Source: Sphingomonas aliaeris
GTDB lineage: Bacteria > Pseudomonadota > Alphaproteobacteria > Sphingomonadales > Sphingomonadaceae
Direction of reading: 5' to 3'
NCBI RefSeq assembly: GCF_016743815.1
Contig: NZ_CP061035.1
Span: 64,501-128,500 of the forward strand
Length of the DNA stretch: 64,000 nucleotides
In this document: positions 1 through 9,099 of the stretch, in pieces
Layout: each line of letters begins with the position of its first letter
Position numbering within the stretch: the first letter of the stretch is position 1
The notes under the pieces: generated by a model
Told to the model about the DNA's origin: nothing
Seen by the model: the letters and a program-made list of their open reading frames with translations, nothing else
The model's database searches: none
Translations under genes and position numbers: made by a program

Positions 1-204
1 GACGCTGACCATATTCTGTTCGGCGATGCCGACATTCACCAGCCGGTTGGGAAAGCGTTTCTGGAACGCGCCGAGTTTGGAAGACCCAACGGAATCGTTG
101 ACCACTGCGACGATCCGGTCGTCGTCCGCGGCGAGTGCCTCGACAGTGCGGACATAAGCGTCGCGGCAGTCGAACAGGCCGATCGGGGCGGCAGCGGCGC
201 TCAC
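1..204 (-). CDS. Transketolase C-terminal subunit (partial)
   Basis: This is the first 68 codons of the pyrimidine-binding/C-terminal half of a split transketolase; the rest lies outside the window. It starts at a GTG that overlaps the TGA of the N-terminal subunit (GTGA), so the two halves are translationally coupled. The stretch ending in NVGIAEQNMVSV is the conserved transketolase/DXS motif that carries the catalytic Glu acting on thiamine diphosphate. Split transketolases occur in specialised sugar pathways, for example apulose-4-phosphate transketolase (AptA/AptB). Because the gene sits beside a sugar isomerase in an apiose-like locus, an AptB role is plausible but unproven. Confidence 0.85.
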   Translation of the reverse strand, partial: MSAAAAPIGLFDCRDAYVRTVEALAADDDRIVAVVNDSVGSSKLGAFQKRFPNRLVNVGIAEQNMVSV

Positions 205-1088
205 GACTGCATCTCCGCTTCGAGTTCACCGATCGCGAGGGCGTATTGATCTGCGCTCGGCACGCCGTGATGCCAGCCGGCCTGGTCGCGCATATAGCTG
301 ACGCCGTGGCCCTTGAAGGTGTTGGCGATGATCACGCGCGGCTTGTCGCGCGGCGCTGTGGCGGCATCGAACGCGTCGATCAGCGCAGCGTGATCATGCC
401 CGTCCAGTTCGACCACGTCCCAACCGAATGCGCGCCATTTATCGGCCAGCGGCTCGAGCGAGTTGGTCTCTTCGGTTCGCGCACCCTGTTGCAGGCGGTT
501 GCGATCGACGATGACGGTCAGCTTGCCGAGCTTGCGATGCCCGGCGAGCATCGCGGCTTCCCACATGCTGCCTTCCTGCAACTCGCCGTCCCCGGTCAGA
601 GCGTAGACGCGGTAGTCGGCATCGTCGATCTGACCCGCGATCGCGATACCCACGGCAACCGGAAAGCCGTGGCCCAGCGGCCCGGTGTTCGTTTCGACCC
701 CGGCGAGATAGGTGCGGTTGGGGTGGCCGTTGAGCTTAGATTCCGGCTTGAGATACGTGTCGAGATCGGCCTCCGGAAAGAAGCCGGCGCCCGCCAGCGC
801 TGAATATAGCGCGCCGGTGCAATGCCCCTTGCTCATCACGAAGCGGTCGCGATCCGGCGCGTCGGGCTGGGTAGGGTCGATACGAAGGACGTCGAAATAC
901 AGCGTTGCGACCACGTCCGTCGCCGAGAGATCGCCGCCCGGATGCCCCTGGCCCGCGGCGAGGATCATGCCGAGCAGGCGGCGGCGCATCCAGTTCGCCC
1001 GTTCCCGGACATGCGCGACGCGCAGCGTTCGGTCCCGTTGCGTTTCACCATGTGCAGCGGGCGCGATAGAACCCTGCGATTTCGACAT
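201..1088 (-). CDS. Transketolase N-terminal subunit
   Basis: This is the thiamine diphosphate-binding half of a two-subunit transketolase, 295 aa, the usual size for the split form. Visible motifs include GHPGGDLSATDVVA near the N terminus, KGHCTGALYSAL, NTGPLGHGFPVAVG and the ThDP motif GDGELQEGSMWEAAM, followed by a second conserved block HDHAALIDAFDAA. The ATG at 1088 was chosen because AGGAG lies just upstream; an in-frame start 42 bases further out has no such site. The gene overlaps the C-terminal half downstream. It diverges from the deoR gene across about 210 bases, so that regulator probably controls it. Candidate substrates are apulose 4-phosphate (AptA-like) or ordinary pentose phosphates; the sequence alone does not decide. 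Confidence 0.88.
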   Translation of the reverse strand: MSKSQGSIAPAAHGETQRDRTLRVAHVRERANWMRRRLLGMILAAGQGHPGGDLSATDVVATLYFDVLRIDPTQPDAPDRDRFVMSKGHCTGALYSALAGAGFFPEADLDTYLKPESKLNGHPNRTYLAGVETNTGPLGHGFPVAVGIAIAGQIDDADYRVYALTGDGELQEGSMWEAAMLAGHRKLGKLTVIVDRNRLQQGARTEETNSLEPLADKWRAFGWDVVELDGHDHAALIDAFDAATAPRDKPRVIIANTFKGHGVSYMRDQAGWHHGVPSADQYALAIGELEAEMQS

Positions 1089-1145
1089 ATTTTGCCTCTC
1101 CTGCAAAATCCGTAACTCGCGACCTGCCAAAACGCAAGTAAACTA

Positions 1146-1213
1146 CTTTCGAATTCTTTCTTTTCTCGTTTGTATCGGTTCAAATTGACAAATCTCGAAA
1201 GCGCTCGCTAGGG
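1146..1213. promoter_or_regulatory. Divergent promoter with candidate DeoR operator
   Basis: The gap between the transketolase and deoR genes holds an inverted pair, CTTTCGA at 1146-1152 and TCGAAAG at 1195-1201. A TTGACA -35 hexamer (1185-1190) faces deoR, with a weak -10 (GCTAGG, 1207-1212). The second half-site lies between the -35 and -10, where a bound repressor would block initiation. DeoR-family proteins often bind TTCGAA-like repeats, so autoregulation plus control of the transketolase is likely. This is inferred from position and symmetry only. Confidence 0.45.
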
Positions 1214-1269
1214 TCCAGCCGAACGACGGGGCTGATCCAGGCTCGCCGCACGACGGAAAGGGTGAACCA

Positions 1270-1302
1270 ATGGCCAGTCCGTGGACGATCTCGGTCCAAT
1301 GA
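1270..1302 (+). CDS. Possible 10-codon leader peptide before deoR
   Basis: An ATG at 1270 preceded by a purine-rich GGAAAGGG opens a ten-codon frame (MASPWTISVQ). Its TGA overlaps the ATG at 1299 of the DeoR protein as ATGA. The deoR start itself has no good ribosome-binding site, so coupled translation from this leader is a reasonable idea. An alternative is that deoR starts at the in-frame GTG 1281. Confidence 0.25.
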   Translation: MASPWTISVQ

Positions 1303-2084
1303 GCTTTCCCAGTCGGTTGAAGCTGCTGGGCGAAGCGCGGCGCACCAAGATCCTCGAATGGTTGCAGGAGGAGGGCAGCGCGCGCGTGCGCACGCTCGCC
1401 GAGGCGTTCGAGGTGTCCGAAGTAACCGTGCGGCAGGATCTCGAACGGCTGGAAGCGGAAGGGCATATCGAGCGCGAACATGGCGGTGCCTTCCTGAAAT
1501 CGGTGCCGCGTCAGGTGCGGGAGATGGCCTTGCATCACCTCGAGAACATGCCCGCCAAACAACGTATCGGCCGGGCGGCGGCGAAGCTGGTCGGGAATGG
1601 CGAAACCGTCATCCTCGATTCGGGATCGACCACGACGGAAGTCGCGGCGAACCTGCTCGGTCGGCGCGAGATGACGGTGATCACCAACGCGCTCAACATC
1701 GCGCTGATGCTGGGGGCGGACCCGGGGTTCGAAGTCCATATGACGGGCGGGCATTTCAAGGCGCCGACATTGTCGCTGAGTGGCGAGCGCTCCGCCGATT
1801 ATTTCACGGGGTTGTTCGCGCAGACCTTGTTCCTCGCCACCGCGGCGATCGACCTGGATGCAGGGCTGACCTTCCCGGCGCTGTCGGACATCTCCGTCAA
1901 GCAGGCGATGATCGGTGCGGCCGAGACCGTGATCCTGGTGGCGGATTCGAGCAAGATCGGCGTGCGCTCCTTCTCGTCGCTCGGCGGCATCAACCTGATC
2001 AACACGCTGGTCACCGATCACGGCATCCGCGACGAGGACCGGGCGGCGATCGAGGCCGCGGGCGTCAGGGTGATCGTCGCCTGA
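1299..2084 (+). CDS. DeoR-family sugar-responsive regulator
   Basis: This is a 261-aa repressor of the DeoR/GlpR family. The N-terminal helix-turn-helix carries the family signature (EVSEVTVRQDLERLEAEG), followed by the phosphosugar-sensing DeoRC domain with the GSTTTEVA phosphate-binding loop and the terminal 'VADSSKIG' block. It should bind a sugar phosphate in the cytoplasm. Upstream it faces the transketolase genes, and 47 bases downstream lies the isomerase gene, so it probably regulates the sugar-phosphate branch that links them. The start was placed at ATG 1299; GTG 1281 would add MDDLGP. Confidence 0.9.
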   Translation: MSFPSRLKLLGEARRTKILEWLQEEGSARVRTLAEAFEVSEVTVRQDLERLEAEGHIEREHGGAFLKSVPRQVREMALHHLENMPAKQRIGRAAAKLVGNGETVILDSGSTTTEVAANLLGRREMTVITNALNIALMLGADPGFEVHMTGGHFKAPTLSLSGERSADYFTGLFAQTLFLATAAIDLDAGLTFPALSDISVKQAMIGAAETVILVADSSKIGVRSFSSLGGINLINTLVTDHGIRDEDRAAIEAAGVRVIVA

Positions 2085-2131
2085 CAAGCGTGCGCGTTTG
2101 AAAATAATAAGATGCGGATGAGGATAAGAGT

Positions 2132-3112
2132 ATGAGTACGCAAAAATACGGCGCCGGGATCTGGCACTTCGCGACCTATGTCGATCGCTATGCCACCGAC
2201 GGCTACGGCCCGGCGCGGACGCTGATCGAAATGATCGACCTGGCCGGGACGGTCGACGATCTCTCGGTTGTCGACATCAACTTTCCGTTCGCCGATCCGA
2301 ACCTGTCGCTCGATGCGGTCGAGGTCGCGCTGAAACGGAACAATTTGTCGGTGATCGGCATCACGCCGGAAATCTACACGCGGCAATTCGCCAAGGGTGC
2401 CTTTACCAACCCGGATGCGGGCGTACGCCGTCTCGCCAACCAGATGTGCAACGAAGCGGGGGACGTGGTGCGGCGGTTCGGCGCGGACTATGTCAAGTTA
2501 TGGCCGGGGCAGGACGGCTGGGATTATCCGTTCCAGGTCGACCACAAGAAATTGTGGCAGGCGAGCATGGACGGGGTCGGCGAACTCGCCAGCCAGAACC
2601 CGGACCTGAAGTTCGTCATCGAATACAAGCCGCGCGAGCCGCGCGTGCATATGAGCTATGACAGCGTGGCGCGGACGCTGCTGGGGATCGAGAAGATCGG
2701 CCTGCCCAATGTCGGCATCCTGCTCGATTTCGGGCATTCGCTGTATGGCGGCGAATCCCCCGCGGACGCGGCACAACTGGCGATCGATCACGGCCGGCTG
2801 TTCGGCATGGATGTGAACGACAATCTCCGCGGATGGGACGACGATCTCATCGCCGGGTCGATCCACCCGATCGAATTGTTCGAGTTCTTCTACACGCTGC
2901 GCAAGAACGCCTGGGAAGGCGTGTGGCAGCTCGATCAGTTCCCGTTCCGCGAGGACAGCGTGGAGGCGGCGAATTCCGCGATCGGCTTCCTGAAGGCGGT
3001 CGAGCGCGCGCTGGACAAGCTTGACTTCGAGGCGATGCAGGCGGCGCAGGACCGGCAGGACGCGGTGGCCGCGCTGAAGCTGGCGCGCGAGGCGTTGTTC
3101 AGTTCGTACTGA
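2132..3112 (+). CDS. Xylose-isomerase-like TIM-barrel sugar isomerase
   Basis: This is a 326-aa protein of the xylose isomerase-like/AP endonuclease family 2 fold. It shows the usual metal-ligand stations in order: a Glu in [11 protein letters not shown], Asp and His in [11 protein letters not shown], an Asp in FGMDVND, and the terminal [11 protein letters not shown] block. Members isomerise aldoses to ketoses in the cytoplasm using a divalent metal. No signal peptide is present. It lies between the DeoR regulator and the lactate and rhamnose genes, and opposite a split transketolase. L-Rhamnose isomerase activity is not needed here because a non-phosphorylated rhamnose route is complete. A D-apiose to D-apulose isomerase feeding the transketolase is the more economical guess, though L-fucose, L-arabinose or other sugars are possible. 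Confidence 0.8.
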   Translation: MSTQKYGAGIWHFATYVDRYATDGYGPARTLIEMIDLAGTVDDLSVVDINFPFADPNLSLDAVEVALKRNNLSVIGITPEIYTRQFAKGAFTNPDAGVRRLANQMCNEAGDVVRRFGADYVKLWPGQDGWDYPFQVDHKKLWQASMDGVGELASQNPDLKFVIEYKPREPRVHMSYDSVARTLLGIEKIGLPNVGILLDFGHSLYGGESPADAAQLAIDHGRLFGMDVNDNLRGWDDDLIAGSIHPIELFEFFYTLRKNAWEGVWQLDQFPFREDSVEAANSAIGFLKAVERALDKLDFEAMQAAQDRQDAVAALKLAREALFSSY

Positions 3113-3131
3113 TATCCGGCGCGCTGCGTGC

Positions 3132-3156
3132 AGCTGATGACGTTTAGCTGATGACG
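3132..3156 (+). repeat. Two direct copies of an 11-bp repeat
   Basis: AGCTGATGACG occurs at 3132-3142 and again at 3146-3156 (period 14) in the 73-base gap between the isomerase and lactate dehydrogenase genes. It could be a regulator site or a small duplication; no function is evident. Confidence 0.6.
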
Positions 3157-3185
3157 GGGGCGGGGAGAGGTCGTAGAGCAATAGT

Positions 3186-4325
3186 ATGATTATATCCTCC
3201 GCTGCCGATTTTCGCGACGCCGCGCGTCGTCGGCTGCCCCGTTTCTTGTTCGATTATGCCGATGGCGGGGCCTATGCGGAGGAGACTCTACGCCGCAACG
3301 TCTCCGACCTGTCGGGCATCGCGCTGCGCCAGCGCGTGCTGAAGGACGTTGCGACGATCGACCTGTCGACCGAATTGTTCGGGCGGAAGATGCGGCTGCC
3401 GGTGGGGCTGGGGCCCGTCGGGATCGCAGGGATGTATGCGCGGCGCGGGGAATTGCAGGCTGCGCGTGCGGCAAAGGCGGCTGGCGTGCCGATGTGCCTG
3501 TCGACAGTCTCGATCTGCGGGATCGAGGATGTGGCGAAGGTCGCGGATCCTTTCTGGTTTCAGCTTTACGTGATCCGCGATCGCGCGTTCATGAAGGATC
3601 TGATCGCAACGGCCAAAGCCAACCGCGCCGAAGCTCTGGTCTTCACCGTCGACATGCCGGTGCCGGGCGCACGATACCGCGATGCGCATTCCGGCATGTC
3701 CGGGCCCAACGCGCCGCTGCGACGGATGTGGCAGGCGATGACGCATCCACGCTGGGCGTGGGATGTGGGGTTGCGGGGGCGTCCGCACCTGCTCGGCAAC
3801 CTTGCGCCGGTGCTGGGCAAGGACAGCGGGTTGAACGACTATATGGGCTGGCTCGGCACCAATTTCGATCCGACGATCCAGTGGCGCGACCTGGAATGGA
3901 TCCGCGCGGAATGGGATGGACCGCTGATCCTGAAGGGTATCCTCGATCCCGACGATGCGCGCGAGGCGGCGGCGATCGGCGCAGACGGCGTGGTCGTGTC
4001 GAACCATGGCGGACGGCAGCTGGACGGCGTGCTGTCCACCGCGCGTGCCTTGCCCGCGATCCGCGATGCGATCGGCGACACGATGACGGTGCTGGTCGAT
4101 GGCGGGGTGCGCAACGGGTTGGACGTCGTGAGGATGCTGGCGCTCGGCGCGCAGGGCGTGCTGCTCGGCCGGGCGTGGGTCTATGCAATGGCGGCGCAGG
4201 GCGAGGCGGGCGTTACGACGCTGCTCGATCTGATCGCCAAGGAAATGACGGTCGCGATGACGCTGACCGGGGTTAACCGGATCGACGCTATCGACCGCTC
4301 GATCCTCGTGCCCGGAACCATGTGA
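3186..4325 (+). CDS. lldD: FMN-dependent L-lactate dehydrogenase
   Basis: This 379-aa member of the FMN alpha-hydroxy-acid dehydrogenase family oxidises L-lactate to pyruvate and passes electrons to the quinone pool at the inner membrane face. The N-terminal [16 protein letters not shown] is typical of LldD. The catalytic base His274 and Arg277 lie in [12 protein letters not shown], Lys250 lies in LILKGIL, and the FMN-phosphate loop is [11 protein letters not shown]...LLGRAW. Its presence here is logical: the diketo-hydrolase route of L-rhamnose (and of L-fucose) ends in pyruvate plus L-lactate. The next gene starts eight bases after its stop. Confidence 0.92.
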   Translation: MIISSAADFRDAARRRLPRFLFDYADGGAYAEETLRRNVSDLSGIALRQRVLKDVATIDLSTELFGRKMRLPVGLGPVGIAGMYARRGELQAARAAKAAGVPMCLSTVSICGIEDVAKVADPFWFQLYVIRDRAFMKDLIATAKANRAEALVFTVDMPVPGARYRDAHSGMSGPNAPLRRMWQAMTHPRWAWDVGLRGRPHLLGNLAPVLGKDSGLNDYMGWLGTNFDPTIQWRDLEWIRAEWDGPLILKGILDPDDAREAAAIGADGVVVSNHGGRQLDGVLSTARALPAIRDAIGDTMTVLVDGGVRNGLDVVRMLALGAQGVLLGRAWVYAMAAQGEAGVTTLLDLIAKEMTVAMTLTGVNRIDAIDRSILVPGTM

Positions 4326-4333
4326 GGACGACG

Positions 4334-5098
4334 ATGAAATTGCTGGATGGAAAGACGGTGCTCGTGACGGGCGGTTCGACCGGGATCGGCCGCGCGGCGG
4401 CGATCGGTGCGGCACGCCACGGAGCGGACGTCGCGATCAATTATCACTCGCGCGACGAGGATGCGGAGTCGTGCGTTGCGGAGATCGAGTCGCTTGGCCA
4501 GCGTGCTTTCGCGCTGAAGGGCGACGTGGCACTGCCGGAGACGGCGACCGATTTCGTCGCAAAGGCGGTCGCCGCTTTCGGAAAGGTGGACGTGATGGTG
4601 TCCAACGCCGGGATCTGCCCGTTCCACGCCTTTCTCGACATGCCGGTCGAGGTTTTCGAGCGCACGCAGAAAGTGAATATGCACGGCGCGTATTTCATGT
4701 GCCAAGCGGCGGCGCGGCAGATGGTGGCGCAGGGGCATGGCGGGGCGATCGTCGCGGTGTCGTCCATCTCGGCGCTGGTCGGCGGCGAGTTCCAAACGCA
4801 TTACACGCCGACCAAGGCAGGCGTGCACTCGCTGATGCAGTCCGCGGCGATCGCGCTCGGCAAGCACAATATCCGCTGCAACAGCGTGTTGCCCGGCACG
4901 ATCCTGACCGAAATCAACAAGGACGATCTCGCCGATCCGGAGAAGCGCCGCAGCATGGAAGGGCGCGTGCCGCTGGGGCGGCTGGGCGCGCCGGACGACC
5001 TGGCCGGTCCGATCGTATTCCTTGCTTCCGACATGGCGGCCTATGTCACCGGGGCGGCGCTGCTGGTCGATGGCGGCATGTACGTGAACCTCCAATAG
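4334..5098 (+). CDS. LRA1: L-Rhamnose 1-dehydrogenase (SDR)
   Basis: This is a 254-aa classical short-chain dehydrogenase. The cofactor loop TGGSTGIG is at residues 12-19, NAG at 91-93, catalytic Ser143/144, Tyr157 and Lys161 follow, and the C terminus is the usual VDGG. The first step of the alternative rhamnose pathway oxidises L-rhamnose to L-rhamnono-lactone with NAD(P)+, and the other steps are encoded nearby (9100-12809). The assignment rests on this context plus overall resemblance to the rhamnose/glucose 1-dehydrogenase group; L-fucose dehydrogenase is the main alternative. ATG 4334 is preceded by GAGGACG. An earlier in-frame GTG at 4322 is less likely. Confidence 0.75.
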   Translation: MKLLDGKTVLVTGGSTGIGRAAAIGAARHGADVAINYHSRDEDAESCVAEIESLGQRAFALKGDVALPETATDFVAKAVAAFGKVDVMVSNAGICPFHAFLDMPVEVFERTQKVNMHGAYFMCQAAARQMVAQGHGGAIVAVSSISALVGGEFQTHYTPTKAGVHSLMQSAAIALGKHNIRCNSVLPGTILTEINKDDLADPEKRRSMEGRVPLGRLGAPDDLAGPIVFLASDMAAYVTGAALLVDGGMYVNLQ

Positions 5099-5109
5099 TG
5101 ACGCTGTGC

Positions 5110-6592
5110 ATGCCCGAGCCCGACGCACGGGTGTTGGCGCAGCGGCCCGAGATCGTCGCCGCGATGCGCGCGATCGTGCCGGGCGAAGGTGTGATCGACC
5201 ATGCCGACGGTGTTCGCCCCTACGAAACGGACGGGCTGACCGCGTACCGGCAGGAACCTTTGGTCGTCGTGTTGCCCGAGACGACCGAACAGATCGTCCG
5301 GATCCTGCGCTGGTGCCGCGACAATCAGGTCAAGGTGGTGCCGCGCGGAGCGGGCACGTCGCTGTCCGGCGGTGCATTGCCGCTGGCGGACGGCGTTCTG
5401 CTTGGCATGGCGAAGTTCAACCGCATCCTCGCCGTCGATTATGCCGACCGGGTCGCGGTGGTGCAGCCGGGCGTGACCAATCTGGCGATCACACGCGCGG
5501 TGGGGGATGCGGGTTTTTACTACGCGCCGGACCCGTCGAGCCAGATCGCCTGCACGATCGGTGGGAATGTCGCGGAGAATTCGGGCGGGGTGCATTGCCT
5601 GAAATACGGGCTGACGACGAACAATGTGCTGGGCGTCGAGATCGTGACGATGGACGGCGACGTGATCCGGCTGGGCGGGCGTGGGCTGGAATCCCCCGGG
5701 CTGGATTTGCTCGGCCTTGTGGTCGGATCAGAAGGAATGCTGGGCGTGGTGACGGAGGTTACCGTGCGCATCCTGCCGCGGCCGCAGACCGCGCGCGCGT
5801 TGCTGATCGGGTTCCCCGACATCGAGGGTGCGGGGACGTGTGTGGCCGAGGTGATCGCCGCGGGGATCATCCCTGCCGGGATGGAGATGATGGACCGGCC
5901 CGCGATCCATGCGGCGGAGGCGTTCGTCCAAGTCGGCTATCCGCTCGACGTCGAAGCGCTGCTGATCGTCGAACTCGACGGCCCCGAAGCGGAATGCGCG
6001 CATCTGGTGGACGAAGTGGCACGGATCGCCGCGGCTAACGGCGCATCGTCGGTCCGGTCATCGACCGACGATGTCGAGCGGGCTGCGTTCTGGGCCGGGC
6101 GCAAGGCAGCGTTTCCGGCAGCGGGGCGGATCTCCCCCGATTACTTCTGCATGGACGGTACGATCCCCGCGCCGCTGCCTGCCGCAGGTGCTCGCGCGAA
6201 TGAAATTGCTGTCGGCGCAGTACGGGCTGGGTGTCATCAACGTCTTCCATGCTGGCGACGGCAATCTGCATCCGATGGTGTTGTACGACGCGAGCATAGT
6301 CGGCCAGCTGGAACTGGCGGAAGCGTTCGGCGCGGATATCCTGCGGCTGTGCGTCGAAGTCGGCGGCGTTTTGACAGGCGAACACGGCGTGGGCGTGGAG
6401 AAACGCGACCTGATGCCGACGATGTTTTCCGCGGTCGATCTGGCGCAGCAGGAGCGTGTGAAGCACGCGTTTGACCCCGATCTTTTGCTCAATCCTGGCA
6501 AGGTCTTCCCGCAACTGCATCGCTGCGCCGAACTTGGCCGCGTTCATGTGCATGGCGGCAAGCTACCCTTCCCCGATCTGCCGCGATTCTGA
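5110..6592 (+). CDS. glcD: Glycolate oxidase FAD subunit GlcD (frameshift)
   Basis: This is an FAD-binding oxidase of the GlcD/FAD-linked lactate dehydrogenase family. The N-terminal PCMH FAD domain contains PRGAGTSLSGGALP and GGNVAENSGG; the C-terminal domain contains NVFHAGDGNLHP and TGEHGVGVEKRDL. Reading is continuous only if one C is removed from the run at 6165-6168, which restores the family motif GTIPRRCLPQVLA; as given, the frame breaks there. GlcD works with GlcE and GlcF, which follow at once (TGATG junction with glcE), to oxidise glycolate to glyoxylate at the membrane. Glycolate is a product of one D-apionate pathway that uses a RuBisCO-like protein, which this locus also encodes. 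D-Lactate or 2-hydroxyglutarate are alternatives. The start may instead be GTG 5098, which overlaps the previous stop. Confidence 0.85.
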
Positions 6593-7725
6593 TGAGCGAG
6601 ACGCTGCGTCCCGATGACGCCACGCAGGTCCGAGAGATTGTCTCTGCGGCAGGTTCGCGTGGCGAGCGGATCACGGTGCGGGGCGGGGGCAGCAAGGACG
6701 GCTTCGGTGCGCCGACGTCGGACACGACGGTCCTGGATATGCGCGGCATGAGTGGCATCATCGATTACGACCCGCCCGAACTCGTGCTGACTTTGCTCGC
6801 CGGAACGTCACTGGCCGAGGTGCAGGCTCTCGTCGCGGCGCAGGGCCAGATGCTGGCGTTCGACCCGTTCGATACGAGTGCGGGTGGGGGATCGACGATC
6901 GGTGGCGTGGTCGCGGCGGGCGTGGCCGGGCCGGCGCGGCTGACGCGCGGCGCGACGCGCGACCATGTGCTGGGTTTCGAGGCGGTGTCGGGTCGCGGCG
7001 AATGCTTCGTCGCGGGCGGCAAAGTGGTGAAAAACGTCACGGGTTACGACCTGCCCAAGCTGATCACGGGCAGTTGGGGGCGTTTGGCGGCGATCACGCA
7101 GGTGACCCTGAAAGTGATGCCGCGCCCGCATATGCAATCGACGCTGCTATTGCGGGGGCTGGACGTACGAAGCGGGGTCGCGGCGATGGCGCGGGCGCTG
7201 GGGGCGCCGGTCGACCTGTCGGCAGCTGCGCACCTGGCCGACTGGCACGGCGAAGCGGTGACCGCATTGCGTCTGGATGGTTTCCCTCCGTCGGTAAGCG
7301 CCCGAAGCCAGACGCTCGCGGCTCTGCTTGACGATATGGGCAACCTCGATGCGATAAGCGCGGACCATGGCGACGCGCTGTGGGACGCGGTGCGACATGT
7401 CAGCCCGCTACCGATAGACTGCCCGTTATGGCGTATCGTCGTACCGCCGAGTGCGGCGCCCGATATCGTCGCTGCCGTGCCCGATGCCGCCTGGATGCTC
7501 GATTGGGCGGGCGGGCTGATATGGCTGGCCAGTCGGGGTGATCCGTTGACGATCCGCCGCCTGGCCGAAGCGGGCGGCGGTCATGCCAGCCTCGTGCGGG
7601 CAGACGCGGCGATGCGGGCGACGGTGCCCGCGTTGCACCCACAGCCCGCGCCGGTCGCCGCGCTGGAAGCCCGCGTGCGGCGCGCGTTCGACCCTGCGGG
7701 CGTGTTCGAAACCGGAAGATTCTAG
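6592..7725 (+). CDS. glcE: Glycolate oxidase FAD subunit GlcE
   Basis: This is the 377-aa second flavin-binding subunit of glycolate oxidase. The shortened PCMH domain is recognisable by ITVRGGGSKDGFG near residue 25, the stretch AFDPFDTSAGGGSTIGGVVA and the conserved KVVKNVTGYDLPKL. It has the typical GlcE length and lacks the large C-terminal domain of GlcD. The ATG overlaps the glcD stop and glcF begins three bases after its own stop, so the three are one transcription unit. Confidence 0.9.
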   Translation: MSETLRPDDATQVREIVSAAGSRGERITVRGGGSKDGFGAPTSDTTVLDMRGMSGIIDYDPPELVLTLLAGTSLAEVQALVAAQGQMLAFDPFDTSAGGGSTIGGVVAAGVAGPARLTRGATRDHVLGFEAVSGRGECFVAGGKVVKNVTGYDLPKLITGSWGRLAAITQVTLKVMPRPHMQSTLLLRGLDVRSGVAAMARALGAPVDLSAAAHLADWHGEAVTALRLDGFPPSVSARSQTLAALLDDMGNLDAISADHGDALWDAVRHVSPLPIDCPLWRIVVPPSAAPDIVAAVPDAAWMLDWAGGLIWLASRGDPLTIRRLAEAGGGHASLVRADAAMRATVPALHPQPAPVAALEARVRRAFDPAGVFETGRF

Positions 7726-7728
7726 GCG

Positions 7729-9051
7729 ATGCAGACCCATTTCAGCGCAGAGCAGCTTGTAGATCCGGCGACCGCCGCATCGGCCGAGGCGATCCGCAAA
7801 TGCGTGCATTGCGGGTTTTGCACCGCGACGTGCCCGACCTATGTCCTGCTGGGCGACGAACTGGATAGCCCGCGCGGCCGCATCTACATGATGAAGGACA
7901 TGCTGGAGAATGATCGCACGCCGAGCGCGGAAGTGGTCAAGCATGTCGATCGCTGCCTGTCGTGCCTGTCATGCATGACGACCTGTCCGTCCGGCGTGAA
8001 CTACATGCATCTGGTCGATCATGCGCGCGCGCACATCCAGGACCGTTACGACCGCCCGTGGCATGAGCGACTGGTGCGCGCGTTGCTGGCGCTGGTGCTG
8101 CCCTATCCCGAGCGGTTCCGTACGGCATTGCGGCTGGCGCGTCTGACGCGACCGCTGGCGCCGATGTTCGATCGCGTTCCCGGCCTGCGGCCGATCGCGG
8201 CGATGTTGCGCATGGCCCCCGCCCGAGTCCCACCCAAAGTCGCGGCGCAATCGGCACCAGCGGCGGGATCGCGCGGTCGGGTTGCCATGTTGCAGGGATG
8301 TGCGGAGCCGGTATTGCGTCCGGAATATCGCGCCGCCGCGGTCCGGCTGCTCAATCGCGTCGGGCTGGATGTCGTCTTCGCCGCGGGCGAGGGATGCTGT
8401 GGTGCGCTGGTCCATCACATGGGCCGCGAGCATGACAGTCTTGAGGCGGCACGGCGCAATGTCGACGCCTGGACGCGGGAGATCGAGCAGGGCGGTCTCG
8501 CCGCGATCGTCGTCACCGCCTCCGGCTGCGGCACGACGATCAAGGATTACGGCTTCATGCTGCAGAGCGACCCCGCTTATGCCGAAAAGGCGGCGCGCGT
8601 CTCGCGGCTGGCACGGGATATCAGCGAGGTACTGGCCGACGCGGATCTGCCCCCGGGCGACGGCCACGGCCTGACCGTCGCCTATCATCCCGCCTGTTCG
8701 CTGCAACATGGTCAGAAGGTAACTGACGCGCCGAAGCGCCTGCTTGCCGCGGCGGGGTTTATCGTTCGCACGCCGGTCGAGGCGCACCTGTGTTGCGGAT
8801 CGGCCGGCACGTACAACATCCTGCAACCCGAGATCGCAGCGCAGTTGGGCGATCGCAAGGCGGCCAACCTTGCGCGGCTGGGCGCCGACGTGGTCGCGAC
8901 GGGCAATGTCGGATGCGCGGTTCAGATCGGTCAACGCAACGCCATTCCCGTGGTTCACACGATCGAATTGCTCGACTGGGCGACAGGCGGGCCCGTGCCA
9001 GCACAACTGAAGGCGACATTCTCTGCCGAACGAGGGCACAGTATCGATTGA
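7729..9051 (+). CDS. glcF: Glycolate oxidase iron-sulfur subunit GlcF
   Basis: This is a 440-aa electron-transfer subunit with two 4Fe-4S ferredoxin motifs: Cys25/28/31/35 and Cys76/79/82/86. Two CCG-type domains follow (GEGCCGALVHH and AHLCCGSAGTYN), as in heterodisulfide reductase-like proteins. It passes electrons from GlcDE to the respiratory chain. With glcD and glcE it completes a glycolate (or D-2-hydroxyacid) oxidase embedded between the lactate/rhamnose dehydrogenases and the rhamnonate genes. Confidence 0.92.
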   Translation: MQTHFSAEQLVDPATAASAEAIRKCVHCGFCTATCPTYVLLGDELDSPRGRIYMMKDMLENDRTPSAEVVKHVDRCLSCLSCMTTCPSGVNYMHLVDHARAHIQDRYDRPWHERLVRALLALVLPYPERFRTALRLARLTRPLAPMFDRVPGLRPIAAMLRMAPARVPPKVAAQSAPAAGSRGRVAMLQGCAEPVLRPEYRAAAVRLLNRVGLDVVFAAGEGCCGALVHHMGREHDSLEAARRNVDAWTREIEQGGLAAIVVTASGCGTTIKDYGFMLQSDPAYAEKAARVSRLARDISEVLADADLPPGDGHGLTVAYHPACSLQHGQKVTDAPKRLLAAAGFIVRTPVEAHLCCGSAGTYNILQPEIAAQLGDRKAANLARLGADVVATGNVGCAVQIGQRNAIPVVHTIELLDWATGGPVPAQLKATFSAERGHSID

Positions 9052-9063
9052 CGCGGTTAATTA

Positions 9064-9080
9064 GTCATATAATAGACGAA
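9064..9080 (+). promoter_or_regulatory. AT-rich promoter/operator before rhamnonate dehydratase
   Basis: An AT-rich block interrupts GC-rich coding DNA: GTCATATAATAG at 9064-9075 followed by ACGAA. It includes a consensus TATAAT at 9068-9073. Nearly the same 12-mer (GTCATGTAATAG) lies before the FadR-type regulator gene at 23152-23163, and related blocks lie at 22324 and 29644. A shared operator for that regulator, controlling the rhamnonate operon, is inferred. A convincing -35 was not found at the ideal distance. Confidence 0.5.
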
Positions 9081-9099
9081 TGATCGAGGAGAGAGATGC

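Noticed and set aside
5110..6592. glcD and other frameshifted genes as pseudogenes
   Set aside because: Each has a single indel of the same sign, mostly in or near a short C or G run, with full domain content on both sides and intact operon partners; sequence error is more likely.
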